Shown here piece by piece: positions 28,773 through 37,833 of a stretch of 64,000 nucleotides of DNA; the stretch's first letter is position 1; each line of letters opens with the position of its first letter. The translations under genes were made by a program, and so were the position numbers. The DNA is from Janthinobacterium lividum (GTDB taxonomy: Bacteria > Pseudomonadota > Gammaproteobacteria > Burkholderiales > Burkholderiaceae_D). The notes under the pieces are model-generated. The model was given only the letters and a program-made list of their open reading frames with translations, had not been told where the DNA came from and made no database searches. Location: positions 3,348,001-3,412,000 of the forward strand of contig NZ_CP075583.1 of assembly GCF_023509035.1 (NCBI RefSeq). Reading direction: 5' to 3'.

Positions 28773-29128
28773 GATGGTTCCTTTCGGGGGGCGGGTGGGT
28801 ATGCATGCACTGTAGCCAGGCGCGCGCCAATGCGCCATGCGGATGCGACCAGCCGTGGTCTTGGCGGGATGGCCTGCAAAAAAACGGCACTGAAATGCCT
28901 GTGCACGGGGCAGGCGGGCGACCGCTTGAATTGAGGCCTAATTCGCCCTGTATCCGTGCATATGAATGCCATTGCCCTATGGCATTATTCAACACTGCAT
29001 AGTGTTGTGCGCCGTTGTTGCGCACGCTCGGCGCGCGGCAGGTGCTGCGCCAGCTGTCCTGCTAGAATCGGCATGGCAGCCGTGTTGCGCGCACTTGCGC
29101 ACACAATAATTCTCATCAGGAGTCACAT
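28773..29128. promoter_or_regulatory. Divergent intergenic region with two inverted repeats
   Basis: 356 bases without a gene. Two perfect inverted repeats sit back to back: AATGCCAT (28965-28972), six bases, ATGGCATT (28979-28986); then CAACACT (28990-28996), four bases, AGTGTTG (29001-29007). Their spacing is what dimeric repressors use, and they lie 120-160 bases before the SPFH-like gene. No regulator for them is identified. Confidence 0.5.
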
Positions 29129-31444
29129 ATGTTCCAATTGTTTGGTTTTGGCGGCGCCCGCTGCCCGCGCTGCGAGCACAAGAACGGCGCTGCCGCCGGC
29201 TATTGCGCGCAATGCGGCTTGTCGTTGGGGGCACCCGACAGCGACGCGGTGCTGCATGCCAATCAATGGCATCTTGCTGATGGGCAACTGGCCCTGTTCT
29301 TTGGCGTGCGCGAACTGTCCTCGCTGTTTGGCAGCGCCGCGCGCCGCCTGCAGGTGCCGGCCGAGTCGCGCGCCTGGATCGTGCAATCGGACGCTTTCAC
29401 CTTGATACCGGCCGGCGACTACGACAGCGCCGCCTTCTTCGCGCGCCTGCCCGCGCTGCTGCCGGCGCGTCCGGCCGAAGTGCTGATCGCGCGCGCCGAC
29501 GCCGTCAGCCTGGAATTCGACCTGCCTGGCCTGGCCAGCACGGAGCTGCTGAACATCGCCGCGTCCCTGCGCGTGGACATCGCGCTGGGCCAGCCCGATG
29601 CGTTCGCGCGCCAGTTCATGCGCGCGCCCGGCGCCGTCACGCGCGCTCATCTGCACGCCTTGCTGCTGCCGTCCGTGCGCCAGATCGCGCTGGAATTCAT
29701 CGGCAGCCGCGCGCTGCGCGAGATGGACGCGAATGCCGACCTGCGGCCCGAATTGAATGAACGCCTGCAATCGGCCCTGACGCAGCGCCTGGCGCCCAGC
29801 GGACTGGCCGTGGCCCGCGTGGAAACCCTCAGCCTGCGCCACGACAAGCGCGAGGGAGACGCCGGCGCCAGCATCGGCACCCTGTGGCTGGGCGGCTTGC
29901 CGGCGCAGGAACTGGAGCAGCACAGCCTGGAACGCATGAAACAGCTCGACCAGCTGTATGACGAGGAAGAGTGGCAGCGCATCCGGCGCGAAGAACTGAC
30001 GGCGCGCCACGCACACCGTCGCGCAGAACTGCAGCAGGACGCGACGGTGGAAAAGGCGGAGCTGAACCACCAGGAAGCGGAACGCCTGCAAGCGTTGCGC
30101 GGGCGCCAGATCGACCTGTATGGCCGCATCCTGGAAGCGAAATCGCGGCGTCAGGCGCTCGACCATGGCGCCGCGCTGGCGCTGGGCGAGCTGGAACAGG
30201 AACTGGCGCAGAAGGGCGCGCAACGCACCGAGGAAGCGGCCAACTGGGAACATGTGCGGGCGCTGGCCGCCATCAAGATGCGCAGCGAGCTGGAACTGTC
30301 GCAGCTGCATGGGCGCGAACAGATTCAGCTGGCGCAGCAGCGCTTTACGCATCAGGTGCACCTGCAGTCGATCGCGCAGCAGATTGAGAGCGCGCTGCTG
30401 ATCGACGACGAGACCGGGCGCCGTACCCAGCTGGCGCGCCTGCGCCAGGCGGAGGCAGATGCGGCCCAGCGCGAGGCGCAGCTGGAGGCGGAGCAGCACC
30501 AGGCCGCCTGGCAGGGCCTGATGCTGGCCAACGCGGCGCGCAAGCGCGAGGCGGAGCGGGTGCAGGAATGGGAAGAGCAGATGCAGCTGGCGCGCCAGCG
30601 CGAATTGCTGCGCGCCGAGGCGCACAAGGATGAAGCGGCTCAGGTGCAGGCGGCGGAGATTGCGGAAAAAGTGGCGGCGCTGCGGCGCGGCGGCGCGCGC
30701 GAGGACGCCATCGCGCAGCAGGAAAAGCTGCTGCGCACCATCGAGGCCGACGGTGTGCACGCGCGCCAGTTGCAGCAGCAGTCGCAGCTGGCGCAGCTCG
30801 ACGCGCTGGCCATCGAGGAACAGCGCCAGCAACTGCGCCAGCTGGAACAGGAAGCGCAATGGCAGCGCGACCTGCTGGCCATGGCGCAGCAGCGCGAAAG
30901 CGATTACGCGCGCTGGAAGGGCGAATATGAAGCCCTGCTGGCCCAGCAGGCGCATGCCGCGGAACTGGCGCGCATCGACATCGACCGCATCGAGAAAATC
31001 GGCTCGCTGAGCGACATGGGCAAGGTCGCCATGGCCGCCGGGCAGAATGCGGCCGCGCTGGCACAAGTGCTGAAGGTACAGCTGCAGGCGGGCATGAGCG
31101 CCGAGCAGATCCACGCGCTGGCGGCGCTGGCGGCGGCCGAGAACAGCATCGCGCCGCTGGACGCCATGCGCATGGCGCAGGACAGCGTGGCGCAGGAGCG
31201 CAGCTACCTGGAAGGCCAGGCGGAGCGCGAACGGCGCCAGCAGCTGGACTTGATCAACCTGCAGAACGCGGCGCACGCGCATGGCCTGTCGGCGCAGGCG
31301 CAGCTGGGCGTGGCCGTGGCGCAGGCGCTGCAGCCAGGCGCTGCCGCAGCCGCACCGGTCCGCTGCAAGAACGGCCATGCGCAGCGCGCGGGCCATCCGG
31401 AAGATAAATTCTGCGCCGCCTGCGGCGTCGCCCTGCAGCCTTGA
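29129..31444 (+). CDS. Double zinc-ribbon SPFH-like coiled-coil protein
   Basis: 771-residue protein of unknown function. An N-terminal zinc ribbon (C12, C15, C26, C29) is followed at about 40-240 by a region whose strand pattern resembles an SPFH/band-7 domain (AFTLIPAGDY, ALLPARPAEVLIARADAVSL, LNIAASLRVDIAL, then helices and RVETLSLRHDK). Residues about 250-715 are a long Gln/Glu/Arg-rich coiled coil, and a second zinc ribbon closes the protein (C746, H750, C762, C765). No transmembrane segment is visible, unlike flotillins. It is 19 bases upstream of a Ser/Thr kinase gene and so almost surely in one operon. The likely role is an oligomeric scaffold regulated by the kinase (inference). Confidence 0.8.
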   Translation: MFQLFGFGGARCPRCEHKNGAAAGYCAQCGLSLGAPDSDAVLHANQWHLADGQLALFFGVRELSSLFGSAARRLQVPAESRAWIVQSDAFTLIPAGDYDSAAFFARLPALLPARPAEVLIARADAVSLEFDLPGLASTELLNIAASLRVDIALGQPDAFARQFMRAPGAVTRAHLHALLLPSVRQIALEFIGSRALREMDANADLRPELNERLQSALTQRLAPSGLAVARVETLSLRHDKREGDAGASIGTLWLGGLPAQELEQHSLERMKQLDQLYDEEEWQRIRREELTARHAHRRAELQQDATVEKAELNHQEAERLQALRGRQIDLYGRILEAKSRRQALDHGAALALGELEQELAQKGAQRTEEAANWEHVRALAAIKMRSELELSQLHGREQIQLAQQRFTHQVHLQSIAQQIESALLIDDETGRRTQLARLRQAEADAAQREAQLEAEQHQAAWQGLMLANAARKREAERVQEWEEQMQLARQRELLRAEAHKDEAAQVQAAEIAEKVAALRRGGAREDAIAQQEKLLRTIEADGVHARQLQQQSQLAQLDALAIEEQRQQLRQLEQEAQWQRDLLAMAQQRESDYARWKGEYEALLAQQAHAAELARIDIDRIEKIGSLSDMGKVAMAAGQNAAALAQVLKVQLQAGMSAEQIHALAALAAAENSIAPLDAMRMAQDSVAQERSYLEGQAERERRQQLDLINLQNAAHAHGLSAQAQLGVAVAQALQPGAAAAAPVRCKNGHAQRAGHPEDKFCAACGVALQP

Positions 31445-31463
31445 TGGAAGCGTTTCACCCCAG

Positions 31464-33767
31464 ATGATGCAAAAAGCACGAGACAAACTGCGGGAACTGC
31501 GCGCCCTCCACGACGACGGGCTGCTCAGCGAGCAGGAATTTGAACGCCGCAAGAATGCCATCCTCGACGCCGAGTACGCGCCGCCCGGTACCGCAGCTGC
31601 GCCCGCGCCGCTGCCCGTGCGCCAGGGCACGGAGCTGGGCTTCATGACGGGCCAGGAAATCGGCCCGCAAAACCGCCGCTACCGGCTCGAACGGCTGATT
31701 GGCACGGGCGGCATGGGGCAGGTGTGGCAAGCCACCGACCTGGCCACGCACGCGGAGCTGGGCAGCAGCGAAATGGTGGCGCTGAAGATCTTGCCGCCGC
31801 AGCTGACGCAAAGCGCCACGCATGCCAAGTTGCTGATCGAGGAAGCCACGCAGGCGAGAAAACTCGCGCATGAAAACATCGTGCGCGTCTACGAGTGGGC
31901 GCAGGATCCGGCCACGGCCAGCTATTTCATCATCATGGAATGCCTCGATGGAGAAGACCTCGAACACTATCTGGCGCGCGAGGGCGCGCTGCCCTTGTCC
32001 ACCGTGCAGCAATTGCTGCAGCCGGTGGCCGACGCCTTGTCGTATGCGTGGGAAAAGCACAAGTTGGTGCACCGCGATATCAAGCCGGGCAATGTCTTCC
32101 TGACGGCGAAAGGCGACGTCAAATTGCTCGATTACGGCATCGCTACACGTGTGCGCAATGCGGACAGCAGCCTGGCGCTGGACATGCCGAACGCGGGCAC
32201 GCATGGTTATCGGGCGCCCGAGGCAGGCGCCAACCAGCGCCAGCCCAGCCCGCGCCTGGACGTGTATGCGGTGGCCGTGATGATTTACCAGATGCTCGAA
32301 GGGCGCATGCCGTTCGACGACACGCGCAGCGCCAGCCATTTGCCATCAACACCGCAAGCGCTCAACGCGCAACAGTGGCAAGTCTTGCAGAATGGTTTTT
32401 CCTTGACGGCGGAACTGCGGCCCCAATCGGTGCAAGCATTGCTGGAAGGGCTGGAGCGCGCCGCCGGGCCGTCGCCAGAGGAACTGGCGGAACAGGCGCG
32501 CCAGCAGCAGGCGCGCGCGGCGCAGCAGCAAAAGGAGGCGGCGCTGGCCGCCGAACAGGCCCGCGACGCGGCGATCAAGGAAGCGCGTGTGCGCCAGGAA
32601 GAACTGGATCAGCGCCGCAAGGCGGAAATCCAGGCGGCCGCGCTGGAAAAGCAGCGGCAGGACAAACTGCGCCGCGAGCAGGAGGCGCAGCGCCATTTCG
32701 AAGCGGAAGAGGCGCGCAAGTTGCGCAAGGAAGCGCTGCGCGGTCAGTTGCGCGCGCGCCGCGAAGCCGATGCCGCCACAGCCCTGCAGGAACATCAGGA
32801 ACTGCAGCGCAAGGCCATCGTCGCCAAGGCGGAGGCGGCCTATCGCGCCGAGCAGGAACGGGCGCGCCGCGAAGAGGCCAGCCGCGCCGCCGCACCTGCC
32901 CCTGCGGCTGCTCCGGCATCGGCAGCAGAACACGTGGAGCCGGTGGCCAATGCCGAAGGCATTTTGCGCGATGATTTTCTCGATGGCTCGGGACAGGGGC
33001 CGGAACTGGTGCTCATTCCCAGCGGCCGCTTCCAGATGGGCGCGCACGAGATCGAACACAAGGCAGCCATCCAGGCCGGCTCGCAGCAGGCCTGGCTCGA
33101 GCGCGAGATGCCGCAGCACTGGGTCGGCATCGAGCGCCCGTTCGCGCTGGCGCGCCACCCCGTCAGCGTGGGCGAGTGGCGTGCCTTCGTCAAGGCGACG
33201 GATTGGGCGGGCGGTTCCGAGACGGACTGGGACAATCCCGGTTTCGTGCAGAACGACCAGCACCCGGTGGTCGGCGTGAGCTGGAATGACGCGCAGCTGT
33301 ACCTGGCGTGGCTCCGCGAGCGCACGGGCCGGCAGTACCGCCTGCCCAGCGAAGCGGAATGGGAATACGCCTGCCGCGCCGGCACGCGCACGGCTTTTAA
33401 CGTGGGCGACACCATCAGCACCGAGCAAGCCAACTACGACGGCCTGTACGTGTACAACGGCGGTCCGCGCGGCGTATACCGGGGCGGCACCACGCCACTG
33501 GGCACTTTCGTGCCGAATTCCTGGGGCCTGTTCGACATGCATGGCAATGTGTGGGAATGGGTGCAGGACGTGGTGCACGACAATTACGAAGGCGCGCCCG
33601 TCGATGGCAGCGCATGGGAAGAGGGCAGCGACAGCAGCCGGCGCATCCTGCGCGGCGGCTCCTGGCTGTATCACCCGCGCTACCTGCGCTCGGCCCTGCG
33701 CAACGGCTTTTCCACCGTGCTGTCAAACGATATCGTGGGCTTTCGGGTGGCGCGCACGCTCGATTGA
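31464..33767 (+). CDS. Ser/Thr protein kinase fused to a cysteine-less FGE/sulfatase-modifying fold
   Basis: 767-residue cytosolic protein in four parts. Residues 3-36 form a SHOCT-like helical hairpin (KLRELRALHDDGLLSEQEFE). A Hanks-type kinase spans about 73-340 with GTGGMGQV, catalytic K108, HRDIKPGN (D205) and DYG (D223) in place of DFG, so it looks active. A coiled coil covers about 350-490. A SUMF1/FGE-type domain occupies about 500-765 (IPSGRFQMG, RHPVSVGEWRAFV, YRLPSEAEWEYACRAG, WGLFDMHGNVWEWVQD, RILRGGSW). The two catalytic cysteines expected just after GGSW are replaced (LYHPRYL), so it should not make formylglycine and is probably a recognition domain. No transmembrane helix. The start at 31464 has only a weak ribosome binding site and follows the SPFH-like gene by 19 bases. 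Confidence 0.88.
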   Translation: MMQKARDKLRELRALHDDGLLSEQEFERRKNAILDAEYAPPGTAAAPAPLPVRQGTELGFMTGQEIGPQNRRYRLERLIGTGGMGQVWQATDLATHAELGSSEMVALKILPPQLTQSATHAKLLIEEATQARKLAHENIVRVYEWAQDPATASYFIIMECLDGEDLEHYLAREGALPLSTVQQLLQPVADALSYAWEKHKLVHRDIKPGNVFLTAKGDVKLLDYGIATRVRNADSSLALDMPNAGTHGYRAPEAGANQRQPSPRLDVYAVAVMIYQMLEGRMPFDDTRSASHLPSTPQALNAQQWQVLQNGFSLTAELRPQSVQALLEGLERAAGPSPEELAEQARQQQARAAQQQKEAALAAEQARDAAIKEARVRQEELDQRRKAEIQAAALEKQRQDKLRREQEAQRHFEAEEARKLRKEALRGQLRARREADAATALQEHQELQRKAIVAKAEAAYRAEQERARREEASRAAAPAPAAAPASAAEHVEPVANAEGILRDDFLDGSGQGPELVLIPSGRFQMGAHEIEHKAAIQAGSQQAWLEREMPQHWVGIERPFALARHPVSVGEWRAFVKATDWAGGSETDWDNPGFVQNDQHPVVGVSWNDAQLYLAWLRERTGRQYRLPSEAEWEYACRAGTRTAFNVGDTISTEQANYDGLYVYNGGPRGVYRGGTTPLGTFVPNSWGLFDMHGNVWEWVQDVVHDNYEGAPVDGSAWEEGSDSSRRILRGGSWLYHPRYLRSALRNGFSTVLSNDIVGFRVARTLD

Positions 33768-33951
33768 TACTGCGTGGGGCGGCCTCTCTCGGATGAACTG
33801 AAATACCTGGGTAAAGCCGCGGGCCTGGTGGCGCAGCATTCCCGGCATGCCGTATCGAATGGCCAGGCAGCGGGGAAAAAGCGGGGGAGGGGCCTGCGCC
33901 AAGCGGGCAAACGGTGTAAATTGTGGCTTTCCAAACGTACCAAGGAACGCC

Positions 33952-34350
33952 ATGACCATCAAAGCCATCCGCGACCAGTCGCAAGCCATGCGCCACATCG
34001 TGCACGTGCGCGATCACATCATTTCCGCCGACGCCTCGGTGGAGGAGGGTGGCGGCGACGCCGGCCCGTCGCCGCACGACCTGTATGACGCGGCCCTGTC
34101 GGCCTGCAAGGCGCTCACCGTCGTCTGGTACGCCAGGCACAAGGGCATCCCCCTGGAACACGTGGAAGTGTCGACCGAGCGCGATGCCAGCGAAGAGCGC
34201 AAAGGCGTGTACCGCCTGGCCGCAACCCTGCACCTGACGGGCGACCTGACGGATGCGCAGCGCCAGGAATTGCTGGCCGCTGCCGGCAAATGCCCGCTGC
34301 ATAAATTGATGACTGCTGTGACCACCGAAGTGACGACGGTGCTGGCATGA
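33952..34350 (+). CDS. OsmC/YhfA-family peroxiredoxin-like protein
   Basis: 132 residues, cytosolic. Members of the OsmC fold reduce organic hydroperoxides using two cysteines; both are present here: C52 in AALSACKALTVVWYA and C114 in AAGKCPLHKLM. The sequence GPSPHDLYDAALSAC is the family core. AAGGA lies before the ATG; the frame is open upstream but without a site. Its stop overlaps the pirin gene start (ATGA), so the two are translationally coupled and may share an oxidative-stress role. Confidence 0.9.
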   Translation: MTIKAIRDQSQAMRHIVHVRDHIISADASVEEGGGDAGPSPHDLYDAALSACKALTVVWYARHKGIPLEHVEVSTERDASEERKGVYRLAATLHLTGDLTDAQRQELLAAAGKCPLHKLMTAVTTEVTTVLA

Positions 34351-35234
34351 GCGCGGCCATCCTGAAAAGCCACGAAAAAGACCTCGGCGGCGGCTTCGTC
34401 GTGCGGCGTTTGCTGCCTTCTGCAGTAAAACAGGCCGTCGGGCCCTTCATTTTCTTTGACCATTTCGGCCCCATCGACGTGGCGCCCGACGCCAACCACG
34501 ACGTACGCCCCCATCCGCATATCGGCCTGGCCACCGTCACCTATCTGTTCGAGGGCGCGATCGACCACCGCGACAGCATCGGCTCGTACCAGCGCATCGA
34601 ACCGGGCGCCATCAACTGGATGACGGCCGGTCGCGGCATCGTGCATTCCGAGCGCACGCCGCACGACCTGGCGGGACAACCGCACCGTACCCACGGCTTG
34701 CAGCTGTGGGCCGCGCTGCCGAAGGCGCATGAGGAAGACGAGCCGAGTTTTACGCACACGCCGCAAGCCGACATCCCCGTCGTGCAACTCGATGGCGCCG
34801 TGGTGAAAGTGTTGATCGGCACGGCGTTTGGCCAGACTTCGCCCGTGCGCACCTATATGCAGACGGTGTACCTGGACGTGGCGCTGCAGGCGGGGCGCGA
34901 GCTGCGCCTTGAGGGCTTGCCGGCGGAAGCGGCGGTGTATCCGATCAGCGGGGAAGTGCTGGTCGATGGCGTGGCGCTGCTGCCGCATACCATGGCCTTG
35001 CTGGAGGAGGGTAAGGTGCCTGTCGTGACGGCGGGCAGCGGCCCGGTGCAATTCGTCGTGATCGGCGGCGAGCCGCTGGACGGCCATCGTTTCCTGTTCT
35101 GGAATTTCGTCTCATCGAGCAAGGAGCGCTTGTCGCAGGCGGCCGACGACTGGAGCGCCCAGCGCATGGGGCAGGTGCCGGGCGAGACGGAATTCATCCC
35201 GCTGCCGAAGGCGCCCCTGCGCCCGGCAACCTAG
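34347..35234 (+). CDS. Pirin family protein
   Basis: 295-residue bicupin. The metal ligands of the N-terminal cupin are in place: H56 and H58 (RPHPHIGLATVTYLFEG), H100 and E102 (GRGIVHSERTP). Some bacterial pirins have quercetinase activity and others act as redox-responsive regulators; the sequence does not decide. It starts inside the OsmC gene stop codon, forming a two-gene unit. A short palindrome CTAGGCGCCTAG lies at its stop. Confidence 0.9.
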   Translation: MSAAILKSHEKDLGGGFVVRRLLPSAVKQAVGPFIFFDHFGPIDVAPDANHDVRPHPHIGLATVTYLFEGAIDHRDSIGSYQRIEPGAINWMTAGRGIVHSERTPHDLAGQPHRTHGLQLWAALPKAHEEDEPSFTHTPQADIPVVQLDGAVVKVLIGTAFGQTSPVRTYMQTVYLDVALQAGRELRLEGLPAEAAVYPISGEVLVDGVALLPHTMALLEEGKVPVVTAGSGPVQFVVIGGEPLDGHRFLFWNFVSSSKERLSQAADDWSAQRMGQVPGETEFIPLPKAPLRPAT

Positions 35235-35243
35235 GCGCCTAGT

Positions 35244-37718
35244 TTAGAAGCGCGCGCGCAAGGTCAGTTGTGCCTTGCGCGGCTCGCCATAGAAATTGCC
35301 CCACGCAGGCGCGCCTACCGTCTGGTAGTAGCGCTTGTCGAGCAAGTTCGTCACGGACAGCGACGCCGTCCAGTTGCGGTCGATCTGGTAGGCGGCGCGC
35401 GCGCTCCACAGTGCATACGCTCCTTGCGCCACCGTCACGTCGCGCGTCACGCGCGAGCTCTCCGTCTGGAAGTTCACCCCGCCGCCCACGCTCCACTTTT
35501 GCAGGGCGCCGGACAGGCGATAGTCGCTCCACGCGCGCAGCATGTGGCGCGGCGAGTAGGTGCTGGCGAACATCACACCCGCATTCGAGGTCTGTTCCAG
35601 GTACTTGAAATTGTTCAGGGTATAGCCGGCGAACAGTTGCCAGCCTGGCGCCACCTCGCCGCTGATTTCCGCATCGAGGCCTACACTGCGCACCTTGCCC
35701 GCCGAGAAATAGCACTCCGTGCCGCTGGAGCAGGTATTGACCAGGTCGAGCTCCGCGCGGTTGCGCTGTTCGATGCGGAACAGCGCCAGCGAGGTATTGA
35801 CCTTGCCGTCGAACAGTTCGCCTTTCACGCCCACTTCCAGGTTGCGGCCTTTCAGCGGGTCGAGCAGGGCGCCGTCCGCCGTGCGCTGGTTTTGCGGCTG
35901 GAAGATGTCGGAGACGCTGGCGTAGCCGGACCAGCGCTTGTCAAACGCGTAGATCACGCCGCCATATGGCGTGACGACGCCGTTTTCGCGATACGGGTCG
36001 ATGTACACTTCGCCCGTGTCGCGGTACACGCTGCTCCATTTGTAGTTCGACACGCGCGCGCCTGCCACCACGGTGAGCGGATCGCTGACGCTGAAACGGG
36101 CCACGCCGTAGGCACCCGTCTGCGTCATTTTTGTTACGCTGGGATCGCCCCGGTAGCTGTTCTCGCGGAACCAGGCATCGCTCGGCTCGGCCACGCCGTG
36201 ATTGGGCCGCAGCGGATTGTTCGCTTGCTGCAGCAGGGCTAGGCTGAAATCGCTGTCGCTTTCCAGCCGGTTCGTGCTGATGCCGGCGCTGAAGCCATGA
36301 CGGCGGCCGAAGGCGTTGAATTTGCCATCGAGCGACAGGTCGACACCCTTGTTGGTGCTGCCGTAGTCGAACACGCCGCCATACATCATCATGCCGGCCA
36401 GTGTGGCGGGATTGAGCGCGCCCTGGCTGAACATGTATTTCACGTCATGCCGCTCGCGCGTGTAGTTTGCGCTGGCCTTGAGCGACCAGTCGGCGTCGAA
36501 GCGGTGCTCGAATTCGGCGAAGGCGGCCGTCTGCTTGCTGTCCCAGCGGTTCCAGTCGGCGCCGAGGAAGGTCGAGCGGGGCAGTTTCGGGTCGCTGCCA
36601 TCGAGGTAGCGGGGCATGCCGGAGAAAAACGGCGTCGAGTGCAGTTTTTCGTAGCTGGCGCCCGTCGTCAGCTTGCTGCCCGGCGCCAGATCGAATTCCA
36701 GCACGCCGTACAGCACGTCGGTGCGGCTGTCGGCCACGTCATAAAAATAATCGCGCTGGTCGTGCGCGGCCACGGCGCGGCCACGGATGCTGCCCGATTC
36801 GTTCAAGGGACCGGTGACGTCGATTTCGCCGCGCACGTCGTTCCAGCGGCCTGCGCTGAGCGCCAGCTGCACCTGCTTTTCCGCCAGCGGGCGCTTGCGC
36901 ACCATGTTGATGGCGGCGCCCGGCGAGCCCGTGCCCTGCAGCAGTCCCGTGGCGCCGCGCACGATTTCCACGCGATCCAGCATGGCGGTATTGCTGGTAA
37001 AGCTGTTTGCCTGCGGGTAGTACATGGCGCGGTTGACGCCATCGAACTGGTACGTCTCGACCATGAAGCCGCGCGAATATACGTAGCGTCCGCCCATGGG
37101 GCTGTCATACATGGTGATGCCGGTGGTATTGGCCAATACGGCGTCGATGGTGTTGAGGTTCTGGTCGTCCATTTTCTGGCGCGTGATGACACTGACGGAT
37201 TGGGGAATCTCGCGCAGGGTTTGCACGCCCTTGCCGACGGTGACGGCGCGCGCCGCGTACGAGTTGCTGTGTTCACTGACAGGGTCGCGCTCCATGCTGG
37301 CGCTGACCGTCACGGGCGCCATGGTCTTTTCCACGCCGGCCGCCGAGGCGGAGGATGGCGCCGCCTGGCGCAGCACGTAGGCGCCGTTGGGCAACTGCAC
37401 GGCTTCCAGGCCGCTGCCGGCCAGCACCTGGGCAAAACCTTGGCTGACGTTGAAGCTGCCGCGCACGCCGGGCGAACGCAGGCCGCGCGTCTGCGCGGGA
37501 TCGGTCGACAGGCTGACGCCGGCGGCGACGGCAAAATCGTTGAGGGCGGTGGCCAGCGGGCCGGCTGGCACGGCGTAGGCTTGCGGCGCCGCAGCAGCCT
37601 GGCCTTGCGCCAAGGCTGGCGCGGAGACGAAGGCGGCGGGCGCGGCGCACGCCATGGCGATGATGGCCAAGCGGATGGCGCGCGCGGCGGGATGGAGGAC
37701 GGGGGTGGTCAGCTGCAT
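35244..37718 (-). CDS. fecA: TonB-dependent siderophore receptor of the FecA type
   Basis: 824-residue outer-membrane receptor. Signal peptide (about 1-38), then an N-terminal STN signalling domain (about 50-118, VPAGPLATALNDFAVAAGVSL) that marks transducing receptors, a plug domain (SVSVITRQKMDDQNLNTIDA, then GATGLLQGTGSPGAAINMVRKRP) and a 22-stranded barrel ending in a C-terminal aromatic-type residue (LTLRARF). The plug and barrel are of the ferric-siderophore (FhuE/FpvA-like) class. It is the last gene of fecI-fecR-fecA on the minus strand. Fe-siderophore binding would signal through FecR to FecI. The siderophore is unknown and no biosynthesis genes are nearby, so it may be a xenosiderophore. 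Confidence 0.92.
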   Translation of the reverse strand: MQLTTPVLHPAARAIRLAIIAMACAAPAAFVSAPALAQGQAAAAPQAYAVPAGPLATALNDFAVAAGVSLSTDPAQTRGLRSPGVRGSFNVSQGFAQVLAGSGLEAVQLPNGAYVLRQAAPSSASAAGVEKTMAPVTVSASMERDPVSEHSNSYAARAVTVGKGVQTLREIPQSVSVITRQKMDDQNLNTIDAVLANTTGITMYDSPMGGRYVYSRGFMVETYQFDGVNRAMYYPQANSFTSNTAMLDRVEIVRGATGLLQGTGSPGAAINMVRKRPLAEKQVQLALSAGRWNDVRGEIDVTGPLNESGSIRGRAVAAHDQRDYFYDVADSRTDVLYGVLEFDLAPGSKLTTGASYEKLHSTPFFSGMPRYLDGSDPKLPRSTFLGADWNRWDSKQTAAFAEFEHRFDADWSLKASANYTRERHDVKYMFSQGALNPATLAGMMMYGGVFDYGSTNKGVDLSLDGKFNAFGRRHGFSAGISTNRLESDSDFSLALLQQANNPLRPNHGVAEPSDAWFRENSYRGDPSVTKMTQTGAYGVARFSVSDPLTVVAGARVSNYKWSSVYRDTGEVYIDPYRENGVVTPYGGVIYAFDKRWSGYASVSDIFQPQNQRTADGALLDPLKGRNLEVGVKGELFDGKVNTSLALFRIEQRNRAELDLVNTCSSGTECYFSAGKVRSVGLDAEISGEVAPGWQLFAGYTLNNFKYLEQTSNAGVMFASTYSPRHMLRAWSDYRLSGALQKWSVGGGVNFQTESSRVTRDVTVAQGAYALWSARAAYQIDRNWTASLSVTNLLDKRYYQTVGAPAWGNFYGEPRKAQLTLRARF

Positions 37719-37833
37719 GCTCGGTCTTTCTGCTTTAAGGGATAAGGAAATGGCGTATGAATCGGCTTCTTACTTGTCAAGCCGAAGCAGCGCATCGAAA
37801 CACCAACCCCTGACGCAAAAAAACTGAAAATAA

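Noticed and set aside
32960..33767. Active formylglycine-generating enzyme
   Set aside because: Both catalytic cysteines are replaced, and no sulfatase gene is nearby.
31464..33767. PpkA kinase of a type VI cluster
   Set aside because: No transmembrane helix and no VWA or type VI structural genes adjoin; the FGE fusion is unlike PpkA.
35231..35242. CTAGGCGCCTAG palindrome at the pirin stop as an operator
   Set aside because: It lies between two convergent gene ends with no promoter nearby; probably chance or part of termination.
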